From: Sporosarcina sp. E16_8
GTDB lineage: Bacteria > Bacillota > Bacilli > Bacillales_A > Planococcaceae
Assembly (NCBI RefSeq): GCF_017347095.1
Contig: NZ_JADPRZ010000026.1
Coordinates: 1 to 44,736, forward strand
Direction: 5' to 3'
DNA length: 44,736 bases
Below the pieces are notes generated by a model. The model saw nothing but the letters and a program-made list of their open reading frames with translations. It was not told the DNA's origin and did no database searches. Position 1 is the first letter of the stretch. Every line of letters begins with the position of its first letter. The position numbers were made by a program, and so were the translations under genes. Shown here one piece after another: positions 23,804 through 33,679 of this stretch.

Positions 23804-25795
23804 TTACACCTTAAACCGATGAACCGCCAAACTCAATTCCTCACTCAACTCCGTCAACGTCTCCGCTGCATCAGTTACAGATTGAATCGCACGAAGCTGT
23901 TCGTCTGTTGAAGCACTTACTTCTTCACAGGCTGCGGCTGTTTCTTGTGAAGTTGCCGCCATTGTTTGGATTGTTTCAGCGACGTCATCTTTATGTGTCG
24001 CGACTTTCTGGATTTCTTCGTACACTGCGTCGATTGAATCTTGCATGTCAGACATCAATGTTGAAATTTCACCGAAAGTGATTTCCGTGTCGGTTACGAC
24101 TGTGCCTTGACGTTGGAAGTTCTCACGCGTTTCGTTCATTTGCTCGGACACGAGCCTAGATTCTGTTTGAAGTTCCTGGACTGTCACTTTTACTTCTTCT
24201 GTTGAACGGGCCGATTGTTCTGCGAGTTTACGAACTTCATCCGCAACGACCGCGAATCCTTTGCCATGTTCGCCAGCGCGTGCTGCCTCGATGCTGGCGT
24301 TAAGTGCGAGTAGATTCGTTTGAGATGAAATTTGAGTGATGGTTTCCATGACACCGCCGATTGCATTCACTTTACTTTCAAGTGTACCAATCACTTCGGA
24401 CATGGACTGTAAATTGGTTTCCCAGTCGTTAAAGGACAGTTTCAACTCTTGCATTTGACCTTGACCACTCGTATTCATTTCACCGGCCTTTGTTGCGATG
24501 TCAGACATCACGCCGGCTTTCGTTGTGATTTCGTTAATTTGTTGCCCTAGAAGATAGGACTTTTCAGTTACGATTTCAGCATCCTCAGCAGATTTGGACG
24601 CGCCATGTGCAATTTCAGTTACTGCGTGCGCAACTTCTTCGCCCGATGCATTCGTTTCTTCCGCGACTGCGCTTAAACTTTCGGAGCTTGCCCGGACGTT
24701 CGATGCAGAGCCGTTGACGACGGTAATGATGGCGTTCATGTTATCGATCATAATATTGAAGTTATCACTAAGTTCTCCGATTTCATCATTTGTTTTGATG
24801 TCGGAACGAACGGTCAAATCACCTTCTGAAACAGAATCCATTAGTGATTTTAACTTGACAATCGGTTTGATGGTCCGGCTGATTACGAAGTAGAGTACGA
24901 CAAAAATAACTAGAAGTGTGGCAAAAGCAACAAGTAACATCGAGTTGCGTAAGTCGCTTGCAATCTGATTAATATTCTTTTTATCATAGATAGCACCAAT
25001 CTTCCAACCGAAATTTGGAATTGTGGAGTATACATTCACTTTAGAGATACTTTCGTATTCATAGTCAATCGAGCCTTGTTCCTTACCGTCTTGGTACATT
25101 TCCGCGATGAAAGGCAGGTTCATAAGATTTTCGCCTTGCAATGTAGGGTGTACAATTGCTGTCCCTTCTGTATCAAATACGACAGGGTAGCCTTTATAGC
25201 CAACTTCACTGGATGAAATTTTCTCACTAAGTGTCATGAGTTGCAAATCGATTCCTACCACTCCAATGAGTTTACCACCCGCATTTACAGCTATTGAAGC
25301 GGTGATTACATAATCTCCTGTTGCTTTGTCGATATAGGGTGTGGACCACTGGACTTCACTAGGATGTGCGGCAGCGTTTGAGTACCAGTCACGTGTAGTG
25401 GGATCGTAATCAGGACCAAGATCTTCATACGGAAAATTGATATGGTGATCGGGATTCGAGAAGTAAACTATTAGTGCATCACTGTACAAATCTAAGAATC
25501 CTGAGAGCTCCTTATTAAGAGTGTCAAGAAACTCTTTTGGTTCTGCACTATCTTCGAGAGCAAAGTTAGTAATTGAACTAGAAGTCGACAATTGTGCCAG
25601 ACCTTTGCCGTATTGTCCAAGGAGGTTCTCAATTGCAAAACCCATTTCATTAATGAGCGCACCGTTTGAACTAACAACATTCTCTTCGGTTCTATTTTTT
25701 GCCTGCGTACTGCTGATGACGGTCATAATGGAGATTCCGATAAGAAATAGCACCATAACTGTCATAATTATTTTTGTTCGGATGGATTTGAACAT
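23804..25795 (-). CDS. Methyl-accepting chemotaxis protein with a dCache domain
   Basis: The product is 663 aa, ATG 25795, behind GAAGGTG. Membrane helix 1 is at about 8-28, the extracellular dCache_1 domain at about 35-275, helix 2 at about 287-308, then HAMP (310-362) and the signalling domain with the hairpin tip [20 protein letters not shown]. The sensor carries the pattern Y130..R135.W137Y138..Y154..D156..D183, which fits the known amino-acid-binding dCache motif, so it probably senses amino acids. It is monocistronic with a sigma-D promoter (25844-25870), as expected for a chemotaxis gene. Confidence 0.95.
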   Translation of the reverse strand: MFKSIRTKIIMTVMVLFLIGISIMTVISSTQAKNRTEENVVSSNGALINEMGFAIENLLGQYGKGLAQLSTSSSITNFALEDSAEPKEFLDTLNKELSGFLDLYSDALIVYFSNPDHHINFPYEDLGPDYDPTTRDWYSNAAAHPSEVQWSTPYIDKATGDYVITASIAVNAGGKLIGVVGIDLQLMTLSEKISSSEVGYKGYPVVFDTEGTAIVHPTLQGENLMNLPFIAEMYQDGKEQGSIDYEYESISKVNVYSTIPNFGWKIGAIYDKKNINQIASDLRNSMLLVAFATLLVIFVVLYFVISRTIKPIVKLKSLMDSVSEGDLTVRSDIKTNDEIGELSDNFNIMIDNMNAIITVVNGSASNVRASSESLSAVAEETNASGEEVAHAVTEIAHGASKSAEDAEIVTEKSYLLGQQINEITTKAGVMSDIATKAGEMNTSGQGQMQELKLSFNDWETNLQSMSEVIGTLESKVNAIGGVMETITQISSQTNLLALNASIEAARAGEHGKGFAVVADEVRKLAEQSARSTEEVKVTVQELQTESRLVSEQMNETRENFQRQGTVVTDTEITFGEISTLMSDMQDSIDAVYEEIQKVATHKDDVAETIQTMAATSQETAAACEEVSASTDEQLRAIQSVTDAAETLTELSEELSLAVHRFKV

Positions 25796-25843
25796 ATATC
25801 TAGCACCTTCGCTTTCTCTTACATTAAATGAACTACTCTATAG

Positions 25844-25870
25844 TCTTCGGCAATTATTCTTATTTATTTA
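25844..25870 (-). promoter_or_regulatory. Sigma-D promoter of the dCache receptor gene
   Basis: On the minus strand TAAA (25870-25867), exactly 15 bp, then GCCGAAGA (25851-25844). The consensus is TAAA-N15-GCCGATAT. Confidence 0.75.
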
Positions 25871-25977
25871 GCTAGTAGATGAAATAAACTTAAGTGAATA
25901 GTAGTGTTATCCTATTTTCATCCAAACGAGTAAACATGACTTTGTTGTAAATTCAATACTTTTTATTGCCAATTTGC

Positions 25978-26004
25978 TCAACTTCCTATTGGGCTTGCCG
26001 ATAT
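25978..26004 (+). promoter_or_regulatory. Sigma-D promoter of the flaG-fliD-fliS-fliT operon
   Basis: TCAA (25978-25981), 15 bp, then a perfect GCCGATAT (25997-26004), 41 bp before the flaG start. It faces away from the sigma-D promoter of the receptor gene, so the two share a short divergent control region. Confidence 0.8.
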
Positions 26005-26045
26005 AAATCATAATGAATGTTGTTAAGTACAGGGAGGTTTGGCGA

Positions 26046-26417
26046 ATGGTAAGTCGTATGGGTGGCGGAGCCGTAGTGAATCAAGCGAATGTATTAGCAG
26101 AAAAAATGGCACCGGACACGGAAATCGCGGTGGTGCAAGTGCAAGCGATTCAGGAGAAAGTGCAGCAGAAAGCCGACAATGAAAAACAATTGCCAGCTGA
26201 CAAGGCAAAGCAAGTGACTGACAGCATGAACACGTTTTTAGAAAGTGCGAATACACAATTGCGATTCAAGTTTCATGAGAAGCTCAACGAATACTATGTG
26301 ACGATCGTCGATTCGACAACGGACGAAGTCATACGGGAAATCCCGTCCAAAAAACTACTGGACATCCATGCGGCAATGCGTGAGTTCGTCGGCTTGCTTG
26401 TCGACCGGAAAATTTAA
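26046..26417 (+). CDS. flaG: Flagellar protein FlaG
   Basis: The product is 123 aa from ATG 26046, behind GGGAGG; the frame opens at 26013 but lacks a ribosome site there. The C-terminal two thirds are the FlaG domain (NTQLRFKFHEKLNEYYVTIV; STTDEVIREIPSKKLLD). FlaG limits filament length in some bacteria. It is the first gene of the operon with the cap protein, filament chaperone and FliT, as in Bacillus, where hag lies just upstream; hag is not in the window. Confidence 0.92.
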   Translation: MVSRMGGGAVVNQANVLAEKMAPDTEIAVVQVQAIQEKVQQKADNEKQLPADKAKQVTDSMNTFLESANTQLRFKFHEKLNEYYVTIVDSTTDEVIREIPSKKLLDIHAAMREFVGLLVDRKI

Positions 26418-26434
26418 GGAAGGCGTGAGATGAT

Positions 26435-27952
26435 ATGCGAATTAGTGGATTAGCTTCAGGTATGGATACGGAGAAAATGGTAACGGATTTAATGAACGCA
26501 CACCGTATTCCTCTCGATAAAATTACACAGAAAAAACAATACTTAGAATGGCAGTTGGACGATTACCGCACGACGAATCGTCAGCTGTTTGATTTCAGTA
26601 AAAAGACGTTCGACACGATGATTCTGTCGACTTCGTTTTCAGCGAAGACAGTGAATATTTCATCGCCAAATGATGTAGCGATTAGGAATATGGGTTCTAC
26701 TAGTGATTTTTCGGGGTCGATTAAGGTTACGAGGTTAGCGAAAAATGCTACGATGCAAAGTGCCCCTATTACGAACAAGAATACAATTCCTCCTAACTCA
26801 AATAAAGTTTCCGACGAACAATTCGCCAAATCTACATTAGCAGATTTGGGTATAACTGAAACAGAGATAACAATCAATGCGATTGACAAGGACGGAAAAA
26901 TGTCTTCCGAAGCTGTGAAGTTAATATTCGATCCAAAAATAGATACATTGAAAACAGTTTTGGATAAAATTAATAAAGAAACTGGGGTAACAGCGTTTTT
27001 CGATTCATCTACCGGGAAAATCGCGATGACTGCCAAGAATAGTGGCGTAGACAACAGTGATACCGCTGGCGGTAAATCAATTGAGATTATGGGGAAACTT
27101 GCTGAATCTCTTGGCATACCTAAATCTAGTACTGATGGAATGAATGCTGAATTCACACTAAATGGACTTGAAAATATGGAACGTTCATCCAACACATTTC
27201 AAGTCAATGGGTTTGAATTCACATTAAAACAGGTGACTGCGGACGGCGCACCGCCTGTAACATTCAGTTCCGCACCAGACACCAATAAAATCTTCGACTC
27301 TGTCACTAAGTTCGTCGACGAATATAACAAACTTATCGAAGACTTAAACAAACAAATCCGTGAACCTAAATATCGTGATTTCCAGCCGCTATCTGCGGAA
27401 CAGAAGAAAGATATGAAGGAAGATGAAATTAAGCAATGGGAAGAAAAAGCGAAGAGTGGTACGCTTCGTAATGATTCCACCATTTCCAGTATGCTGACGC
27501 AAATGAGAACAGCTCTTATGGGAACTGTAGGCAGCGATACATTAAAGAGTCTCGGTATTTCAACTTCGAAAGACTATACAGCTAATGGTAAACTTGTCAT
27601 TGATGAAGCAGTTTTGAAAAAAGCAATAAGTGACGATCCGAATAAAGTCCATGAAATGTTCTCAAAAGACGATGCTAATGTGGATAATCAAGGATTTGCA
27701 CGGAGACTACGAACTATCGTTGATAAAACTCAAACATCAATAGCACAGCGCGCAGGGAAAACTGGGGCAGTCAACGATACGTTTTCACTCGGTCGCTCAT
27801 TGAAAGAAATGAACAGCCAAATTGAACGTTTTGAAGCACGTCTGAAAACGATGGAAAGTCGCTACTGGAAACAATTCTCCGCAATGGAAACGGCAATCAA
27901 TCGTGCCAACTCGCAATCGGCCAGCCTAATGAATGCATTCAGTAATAATTAA
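26435..27952 (+). CDS. fliD: Flagellar filament cap protein FliD
   Basis: The product is 505 aa, ATG 26435. The N-terminal FliD_N domain (MRISGLASGMDTEKMVTDLM) and the C-terminal FliD_C domain (KIFDSVTKFVDEYNKLIEDL; GRSLKEMNSQIERFEARLKT; QFSAMETAINRANSQSASLM) are both clear. Ten or fewer copies sit at the filament tip and help flagellin fold into place. The variable middle (about 100-250) is normal for the family. It follows flaG by 17 bp. Confidence 0.96.
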   Translation: MRISGLASGMDTEKMVTDLMNAHRIPLDKITQKKQYLEWQLDDYRTTNRQLFDFSKKTFDTMILSTSFSAKTVNISSPNDVAIRNMGSTSDFSGSIKVTRLAKNATMQSAPITNKNTIPPNSNKVSDEQFAKSTLADLGITETEITINAIDKDGKMSSEAVKLIFDPKIDTLKTVLDKINKETGVTAFFDSSTGKIAMTAKNSGVDNSDTAGGKSIEIMGKLAESLGIPKSSTDGMNAEFTLNGLENMERSSNTFQVNGFEFTLKQVTADGAPPVTFSSAPDTNKIFDSVTKFVDEYNKLIEDLNKQIREPKYRDFQPLSAEQKKDMKEDEIKQWEEKAKSGTLRNDSTISSMLTQMRTALMGTVGSDTLKSLGISTSKDYTANGKLVIDEAVLKKAISDDPNKVHEMFSKDDANVDNQGFARRLRTIVDKTQTSIAQRAGKTGAVNDTFSLGRSLKEMNSQIERFEARLKTMESRYWKQFSAMETAINRANSQSASLMNAFSNN

Positions 27953-27986
27953 CAACAGCAGTGAACTTAAAGGAGATAGAATATAA

Positions 27987-28388
27987 ATGGCTATTAACAA
28001 TCCTTACGCAACTTACCAGAACAACTCAGTAAATACATCAACGCCAGGCGAACTGACACTTATGCTCTATAACGGTTGTTTGAAATTTATTCTACAAGCA
28101 AAAAGAGCGATGAATGACAATAATATTGAAGAAAAGAACAAGGCCATTCAAAAAGCACAAGCAATTATTTCAGAACTCATGTTGACACTCGATAAGTCGT
28201 ACCCGGTTTCACAAAATATGCTTGTCCTCTATGAGTTCGCAAACAGCCGGCTGATTGACGGCAATATAAAAAACGACAGCGCCCTATTCGATGAAGCGTC
28301 CGCTATCATTACGGAGTTCCGCGATACATGGAAGCAGGTTATTCAGATCAACCGGCAGAAACAGTACGCGAACGTAGATGAAATATGA
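27987..28388 (+). CDS. fliS: Flagellin export chaperone FliS
   Basis: The product is 133 aa, ATG 27987, behind AAGGAG. It has the FliS four-helix pattern (NNPYATYQNNSVNTSTPGEL; LMLYNGCLKFILQAKRAM; ELMLTLDKSYPVSQNMLVLY; EFRDTWKQV). FliS binds the C-terminal helices of flagellin and prevents early assembly; it would also be expected to bind the flagellin-like tail of the VWA flagellin at 14365. Its stop overlaps fliT by 4 bp. Confidence 0.95.
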   Translation: MAINNPYATYQNNSVNTSTPGELTLMLYNGCLKFILQAKRAMNDNNIEEKNKAIQKAQAIISELMLTLDKSYPVSQNMLVLYEFANSRLIDGNIKNDSALFDEASAIITEFRDTWKQVIQINRQKQYANVDEI

Positions 28389-28738
28389 TTCGGCCCGCAC
28401 TGACAGCATGGCGTGATGTGACGGGGAAATTAGTGAGGTTGACGCAAGAAACAGCGCTAGATAGTCGGGATGAGACGATTGCGGGCATCGAGGCACTTCT
28501 CGATGATCGTGATAAGTTGCAACCGCATATTACCGGCCCTTTCACGCCCGAAGAAGAAGTATTCGGTAAAAGTCTTGTCGCGACGGAAGCGGATGTCCAA
28601 AAAAAACTTGCTCTATTTACAAACCTGATTCGTACAGATATCGCGGAATCACAAGCCAAGAAAGACAATATGAAAAATTACGTCAATCCTTACAGCAATG
28701 TGGCGCGAGATGGTACATTTTACGATACGAAGCAATAA
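28385..28738 (+). CDS. fliT: FliT-like flagellar chaperone
   Basis: The product is 117 aa, starting at ATG 28385 with an ATGA overlap with fliS. It is helical and charged, with RLTQETALDSRDETIAGIEA, LLDDRDKLQPHI and KNYVNPYSNVARDGTFYDTK, the pattern of the Bacillus FliT family downstream of fliS. FliT acts as a chaperone for FliD. The sequence is poorly conserved in general, so the call rests on both the C-terminal motif and the position. Confidence 0.8.
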   Translation: MIRPALTAWRDVTGKLVRLTQETALDSRDETIAGIEALLDDRDKLQPHITGPFTPEEEVFGKSLVATEADVQKKLALFTNLIRTDIAESQAKKDNMKNYVNPYSNVARDGTFYDTKQ

Positions 28739-28743
28739 CTACT

Positions 28744-28779
28744 AACCGGTTGGAGATTATTTCTCTGACTGGTTTTTTA
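28744..28779 (+). terminator. Terminator of the fliD operon
   Basis: AACCGGT (28744-28750) and ACTGGTT (28768-28774) pair and are followed by TTTTT, a few bases after the fliT stop. Confidence 0.7.
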
Positions 28780-28895
28780 AATGAAAAATTAGTTAATTAC
28801 GCCTGTATGAATGGTGATTCATTAATGGTACATTTTACATAGAGCGATTAAAGGAAACTTTAGTGTGCGGGAAATTGATGTTAAAGGGGATATAG

Positions 28896-30365
28896 ATGAT
28901 GAATATTACTCAGTTAAAGCGGGAAGATTGGCTTCGGAAAAACTCGATTATGATGATTGGATTTGCACTCGCTGCAGGGCTGGGTTTGCTAGCCCAACTT
29001 GTACAGCGCTCACCGATTGCTATTCAATTGTCTGTTGCCATACCTTTTGCACTTGCGATACTCTTCTATTTTTTAAGTAAAAAAGTTGAGGTATTGTCGC
29101 TTCTTTTGCCTTATCTATTACTCATCATGAATTTTGCAATTGCGTTGGGGGTCATCTTTTTTTCGGAAGCGAATCTAGGGACAATAGGTATTATCATCCT
29201 TATTTTGGTGATAGGTTCAATTCACGGCAAGATGGTTATTATGGCGTTTGGTTTTGCATTGAGTTTCATTGCCATGCTTATTAATAATCAATTTTTTACT
29301 GCTCCTGAACTTGTTGAAGGAAGCGGAACAAATCTATTACTTCTTCATTTCCTAGCCGGACTTGTCTTATTCTTGCTTGTCCGTCAAAATGGGCGGATGT
29401 TCATGCATGTGGAAGAACTTGTCGAACTGACAGAACAAAAGGTGCGCGAAGAAGGAGCGCTTGCTGCAAAGCTTGACGAGGCGGTTGGAAAGATTACATC
29501 GAACCTTGCGTATCTTCGTTCAAATTCGGAGACATCTGCCACGTCTCAGCGTGAAATGCTTGCCGCTGTTAATGAAGTAAGTGTCGGCAGTCAACATCAA
29601 GCGGATCATATTTCGGACATTGCGGAAAATGCAGAAAACACTTATGAATCGGTTCAAGTCATTGCAAAAGGCTTAGGTCAGGTCGTGATCCAGGCGAATG
29701 AAGCAGGTCGCAAAGCGGAAGATGGAACTATGAAAATTGGGCAATTAAAAGAAAGCATTGATTCATTTACCACATTTTTCACCGATTTAAATGAAACGTT
29801 TGGTATATTATCGAGTAAAATTGACGAAACCAACGTTTTTGCAAGTGCGATTAAAGCCATCACGGAACAGACAAATTTACTTGCGCTAAACGCCTCGATA
29901 GAAGCTGCGCGTGCAGGTGAACAAGGAAAAGGGTTTGCGGTAGTTGCGGAAGAAATTCGGAAATAGGCTGGACTCACAAGAGAGACCTTAACTAAAATTG
30001 ACGCAAACTTGATAGAAGTGAATAATTACAACGAAATAGCCGTTAAAAAACTTGGTGATGGATTGGAACAAGTGACGATGCAGAATGCAGTAGCGGACGA
30101 GTCAAGTGCCTCCTTTATAGATTTATTTGACACGATGACAAAGTTGCAGCAGGTATTATCGACTTTCATCCAAGACTTCGGCAAGATTACGGAAGACAGT
30201 GCATTAATTCAGGAAAGAACGATGGATTTCGCGGCAATCGTCGAGCAAAGTACCGCGGCCGTCGAAGAGTTGAATGCTACGCTGACCGAATTGACTGAAG
30301 AACAACAACAAATTGCCACATATATCAATGAAACGCATGAGGAAGCAGTTCGGATAAGAAATTAA
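28896..30365 (+). pseudogene. Membrane chemoreceptor gene cut by one TAG
   Basis: From ATG 28896 (AAGGGGA upstream) the frame encodes six hydrophobic segments (residues about 17-165) with no extracellular sensor and no HAMP, then the MCP signalling domain to the hairpin tip ([20 protein letters not shown]). A TAG at 29964-29966 follows IRK. The same frame then goes on with [20 protein letters not shown] to the TAA at 30363-30365. The paralogue at 30814 reads IRKLAGLT here, so TTG mutated to TAG. The truncated protein lacks the return helix of the signalling hairpin and should not work. The full frame would be 489 codons. It looks recent because the rest is intact. Confidence 0.9.
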
Positions 30366-30406
30366 CGCAGTGTTGCTCCTGTTAATAGGGGAAATTATTG
30401 GCCTGT

Positions 30407-30734
30407 CGTGCGTTATTTATGATCGGTAAGCGTTGTATATGCTTGGTTGTGCGTTGTTTATGATCGGTAAGCATGATATATGATCGGTTGTGCGTTGTTT
30501 ATGCTTGGTAAGCGTGATATATGATCGGTTGTGCATTGTTTATGCTTGGTAAGCGTGATATATGATCGGTTGTGCATTGTTTATGCTTGGTAAGCGTGAT
30601 ATATGATCGGTTATGCGTTGTATATGCTTGGTAAGCGTGGTATATGATCGGTCGTGCGTTGTTTATGATCGGTTGGCGAGGTATATGCTCGGTCGGCGTG
30701 TTATATGCTCGGTTATCGGGAGTATATGCTAGGT
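30407..30734. repeat. Tandem array of sixteen 20/21-bp units
   Basis: The array is 328 bp. Units end in GGT and alternate between a 21-bp type (TGTGCGTTGTTTATGCTTGG plus T) and a 20-bp type (AAGCGTGATATATGATCGGT), so the true period is 41 bp. The middle copies are nearly identical and the edges are degenerate. It lies between the two receptor paralogues, carries no open frame and has no CRISPR-like spacers. Confidence 0.95.
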
Positions 30735-30813
30735 TTACAGAAATCTGTTGGATAATTCAATCAATTTGAAGTAAAATAGGTATATAGATAGGAACTTCTA
30801 AGGGGGATTATGA

Positions 30814-32289
30814 ATGCACACTGTGGATACCATTCGGCAGAAGGAATTTGCGAATAAGAACTTCATTCTATTTGTGACGCTTGGCGGTTCGAGTTTCATC
30901 GGCTTGATATTTTATTTTGTGACGGGGCAAGGGATGCTGAAGACGGTGAGTATGGCGATACCGGTTGTTGTTACGCTATTATTTTATGCATTGGCAAAAA
31001 AGGTCGCAATTATTGAAAAGATGTTTCCATGGATTGTTCTTGGGCTGACAGGATTTGCGGCGATATTCAATGGGGTTGTAGGGGAACCGTCTGTTGCGAC
31101 AGCTGGAATCGCGTTTTTCATAGCTGGTATTGCAAGTGTTCATTTATCCATGCGGATTATGACCTATGGTTTTGCATTGTCGCTTGCTGTTCTGGGCGTA
31201 TTTTTAACGAACTATCCGTATCAGGAGCAAATTGCAGCGAGTAAAGGCAGTTTGGTGCTTGTGCTGATATTGATGGCAGTGGGGCTGTTCATCCAAATAA
31301 AACAGACGAAAAAGCTAGAGGTACAAGTCGATTTGTTTACGACTGAGCAGGCAGCACACAGGCTGCTAGAAGAGAGCAAGCATCGTTCGTTGAATGAAGG
31401 GATTGAACAGGTTGCGGCTGACTTGACGGCGATTGGTGAGACGGCTGGACGTCATTTGGAGGCACAGAAGGAACTGCTGACAATTATGGACAGTGTTTCA
31501 ACGAGTGTTGAACAGGAAGCATTTCAAATTGCGAACATCGCAAAAAATGCGGAGCGCACACAAGACGATGTAGCTGATATGCACAAGGAAACGCATTTAA
31601 TGAATGAAGACACAGCTAGTTTGCGCGCTGAATCTGCTGACATGGTGGAACTGATGCAAACCTTGCGTTCGGGTATGCAAGAAGTGGAAACCTATCTCGC
31701 TGAATTGAACGGGTCGTTTGATGCGCTTACTGAGAATATTGAGAAGACGAATGCGCTTGCCAAGTCGATCGAGACGATTACGGGACAAACGAACCTTCTT
31801 GCATTGAACGCGTCAATTGAAGCGGCTAGAGCGGGCGAGCACGGTAAAGGTTTTGCGGTCGTTGCGGATGAAATCAGGAAACTTGCTGGACTGACAGCGG
31901 TGACGTTGGTTGAAATAAATGGCAATTTGGAAAATGTCAACACGATGAATGATCGCTCGCGTGCCAATTTGACGAGCAGTACAGGAAAACTTGTTACACA
32001 GGCGGCATTGTCGGTGGACGCTGAAATGAAAATCGGGCTCATGCACAACACATTGAGTGAGCTTCACCGCAAGTTCGGCATGTTTGACGACAAGATGGCT
32101 TCGATTACAAAGGAGACGACGGACATCGGGCATATGACTAGCTCATTTGCTGACTTACTGACCGAATCGAGTGCATCACTGGAAGAAGTGAACGCAACAA
32201 TTCATGAAACGGTTGCAGACAATGAACAAATTGTGACGACGTTGGATGGGACAATGCGACGAACGAAAAGCTTGGCTGAAGTTCGTTGA
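30814..32289 (+). CDS. Membrane-bound methyl-accepting chemotaxis protein without an extracellular sensor
   Basis: The product is 491 aa, ATG 30814, behind AGGGGG. Five to six hydrophobic segments fill residues about 18-170 with almost no loops outside, followed by a coiled coil and the signalling domain ([31 protein letters not shown]). There is no HAMP domain. It may sense membrane state, light-absorbing or hydrophobic compounds, or internal signals; that part is inference. It is the intact paralogue of the amber-broken gene upstream. Confidence 0.9.
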   Translation: MHTVDTIRQKEFANKNFILFVTLGGSSFIGLIFYFVTGQGMLKTVSMAIPVVVTLLFYALAKKVAIIEKMFPWIVLGLTGFAAIFNGVVGEPSVATAGIAFFIAGIASVHLSMRIMTYGFALSLAVLGVFLTNYPYQEQIAASKGSLVLVLILMAVGLFIQIKQTKKLEVQVDLFTTEQAAHRLLEESKHRSLNEGIEQVAADLTAIGETAGRHLEAQKELLTIMDSVSTSVEQEAFQIANIAKNAERTQDDVADMHKETHLMNEDTASLRAESADMVELMQTLRSGMQEVETYLAELNGSFDALTENIEKTNALAKSIETITGQTNLLALNASIEAARAGEHGKGFAVVADEIRKLAGLTAVTLVEINGNLENVNTMNDRSRANLTSSTGKLVTQAALSVDAEMKIGLMHNTLSELHRKFGMFDDKMASITKETTDIGHMTSSFADLLTESSASLEEVNATIHETVADNEQIVTTLDGTMRRTKSLAEVR

Positions 32290-32343
32290 AAACTAAGTAG
32301 TCTGCTACAATAGGAGAAACAGATTTTGGTGCGCTAGAACGGA

Positions 32344-32742
32344 GTGGAGAAAATGCTTTATAAACGGACTGAATATTTCAGGTATACATTTGGGGAACCA
32401 CTTGTAGCTGAATTCCGGATTGTCGTTGAAAATGGAACGGATGTAGAATCGAGCCCGGGCGAATGTTGTTTCTTGGACATCAGTCCAGGTGGTGCAAAGC
32501 TTTTTGCGAAGTTCGATATTCCTATTGAACGTGAATCTGTCCGCTTGCATATCAAATTCACACTTTATGAAAAGATAATCGACCTGCAAGGCGTAATTGT
32601 GTGGAAGAAGCCATATAGTGGTGGATATATGTATGGTTATGATTTTGATGAAAACCTAGAAATTGAACAGTTAATAGTAGAGGAGCTTAAACTTCGTCGA
32701 CGTTCAGAAATCGCATCAGGACGCGCTACAGATGACGAATAA
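32344..32742 (+). CDS. PilZ-domain protein
   Basis: The product is 132 aa; ATG 32344 is not the first possible in-frame codon pattern but has GGAGTGGAG just before it. The PilZ barrel shows DISPGGAKL (Asp45, Ser47, Gly50) as the (D/N)xSxxG motif. The N-terminal RxxxR motif is incomplete: KRTEYFR has Thr9 where the first Arg would be, though Arg8 and Arg13 remain. Binding of cyclic di-GMP is therefore uncertain. Its place just after chemoreceptors suggests a role in motility or surface life. Confidence 0.85.
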   Translation: MEKMLYKRTEYFRYTFGEPLVAEFRIVVENGTDVESSPGECCFLDISPGGAKLFAKFDIPIERESVRLHIKFTLYEKIIDLQGVIVWKKPYSGGYMYGYDFDENLEIEQLIVEELKLRRRSEIASGRATDDE

Positions 32743-32797
32743 AAGTAGTTTTTGAACGAATTCGTCACAAATCGACAATATATTTAATAATCTAAAT

Positions 32798-32822
32798 GTT
32801 TTTAGAAGGACTTTATGGGGAA
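32798..32822 (+). promoter_or_regulatory. Candidate sigma-B promoter of hpf
   Basis: GTTTTT (32798-32803), 13 bp, then GGGGAA (32817-32822), close to the sigma-B consensus GTTTAA-N13-15-GGGTAT. In Bacillus the homologue yvyD is under sigma-B and sigma-H, which agrees. Confidence 0.55.
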
Positions 32823-32868
32823 TGTGTAGAAGTGTACTGTATAGGTTAACTTTAAAGGAGGAGTTCAT

Positions 32869-33435
32869 ATGTTAGATTTTAATATCCGTGGTGAAAATAT
32901 CGAGGTAACTCCAGCGATTCGTGAACACGTCGAAAAGAAATTGCAAAAAATCGAAAGATACTTCGATGAAAGCGCGAACGCAACTGCACATGTGAATTTG
33001 AAAGTTTATAATGACAAGCAAACTAAAGTAGAAGTAACAATTCCAATGAAAAATTTGACACTCCGTGCAGAGGAACGCCATAACGATCTATATGCAGCTA
33101 TTGACTTGATCGTCGACAAGCTAGAGCGTCAAATTCGTAAATATAAAACAAAAGTAAACCGCAAGTTCCGCGAACGTGAAGGTGTTGCAGCTTTCTTCGC
33201 ATCCGTCAATAAGAGCGAAGAGAAGAACAGTGATGCAACTGCGGAAGAGGATCAGGCATTTGCAATCGTCCGTACTAAGAATTTCGATCTAAAACCGATG
33301 GACCAAGAAGAAGCTATTCTTCAAATGAACATGCTTGGCCACGAATTCTTCGTCTTCACAGATGCAGATTCTGACGGCACAAACATCGTTTATAAGCGTA
33401 GCGATGGTAAATATGGCTTAATCGAAACAAGCTAA
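32869..33435 (+). CDS. hpf: Ribosome hibernation promoting factor, long form
   Basis: The product is 188 aa, ATG 32869, behind AAAGGAGG. The N-terminal domain (about 1-105; MLDFNIRGENIEVTPAIREH, then LKVYNDKQTKVEVTI) binds the small ribosomal subunit. After a linker, the C-terminal domain (about 128-188; IVRTKNFDLKPMDQEEAILQ; GHEFFVFTDADSDGTNIVYK) makes the dimer that joins two 70S ribosomes into an inactive 100S particle. It is expressed on stress and in stationary phase. The long form is the norm in Firmicutes. Confidence 0.96.
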   Translation: MLDFNIRGENIEVTPAIREHVEKKLQKIERYFDESANATAHVNLKVYNDKQTKVEVTIPMKNLTLRAEERHNDLYAAIDLIVDKLERQIRKYKTKVNRKFREREGVAAFFASVNKSEEKNSDATAEEDQAFAIVRTKNFDLKPMDQEEAILQMNMLGHEFFVFTDADSDGTNIVYKRSDGKYGLIETS

Positions 33436-33453
33436 CTAGAAGATTGAGTTTGG

Positions 33454-33495
33454 AAACCCCCTAAGCGGTCATACTGCATAGGGGGTTTGTTTTAT
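33454..33495 (+). terminator. Terminator of hpf
   Basis: AAACCCCCTA and TAGGGGGTTT form a 10-bp stem, followed by GTTTTATTTT. Confidence 0.85.
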
Positions 33496-33679
33496 TTTAT
33501 AACAGGGGACAGTGCACAAATATAGGTGACTGAAGCCCTACGCAAGCAGCGATGCTACATACATAACAGCACTCCCGCTGCGCATAAAAAAATTCTTTTA
33601 CATGTTTTGGCTAGACCATTTGCACCGTGCAATTCACAGTGTTAAAATGAAGGGTGAACCTAATGAGGATGTGACCTAA

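Noticed and set aside
30407..30734. Possible CRISPR array
   Set aside because: Units are contiguous 20/21-bp repeats with no unique spacers and no cas genes nearby.
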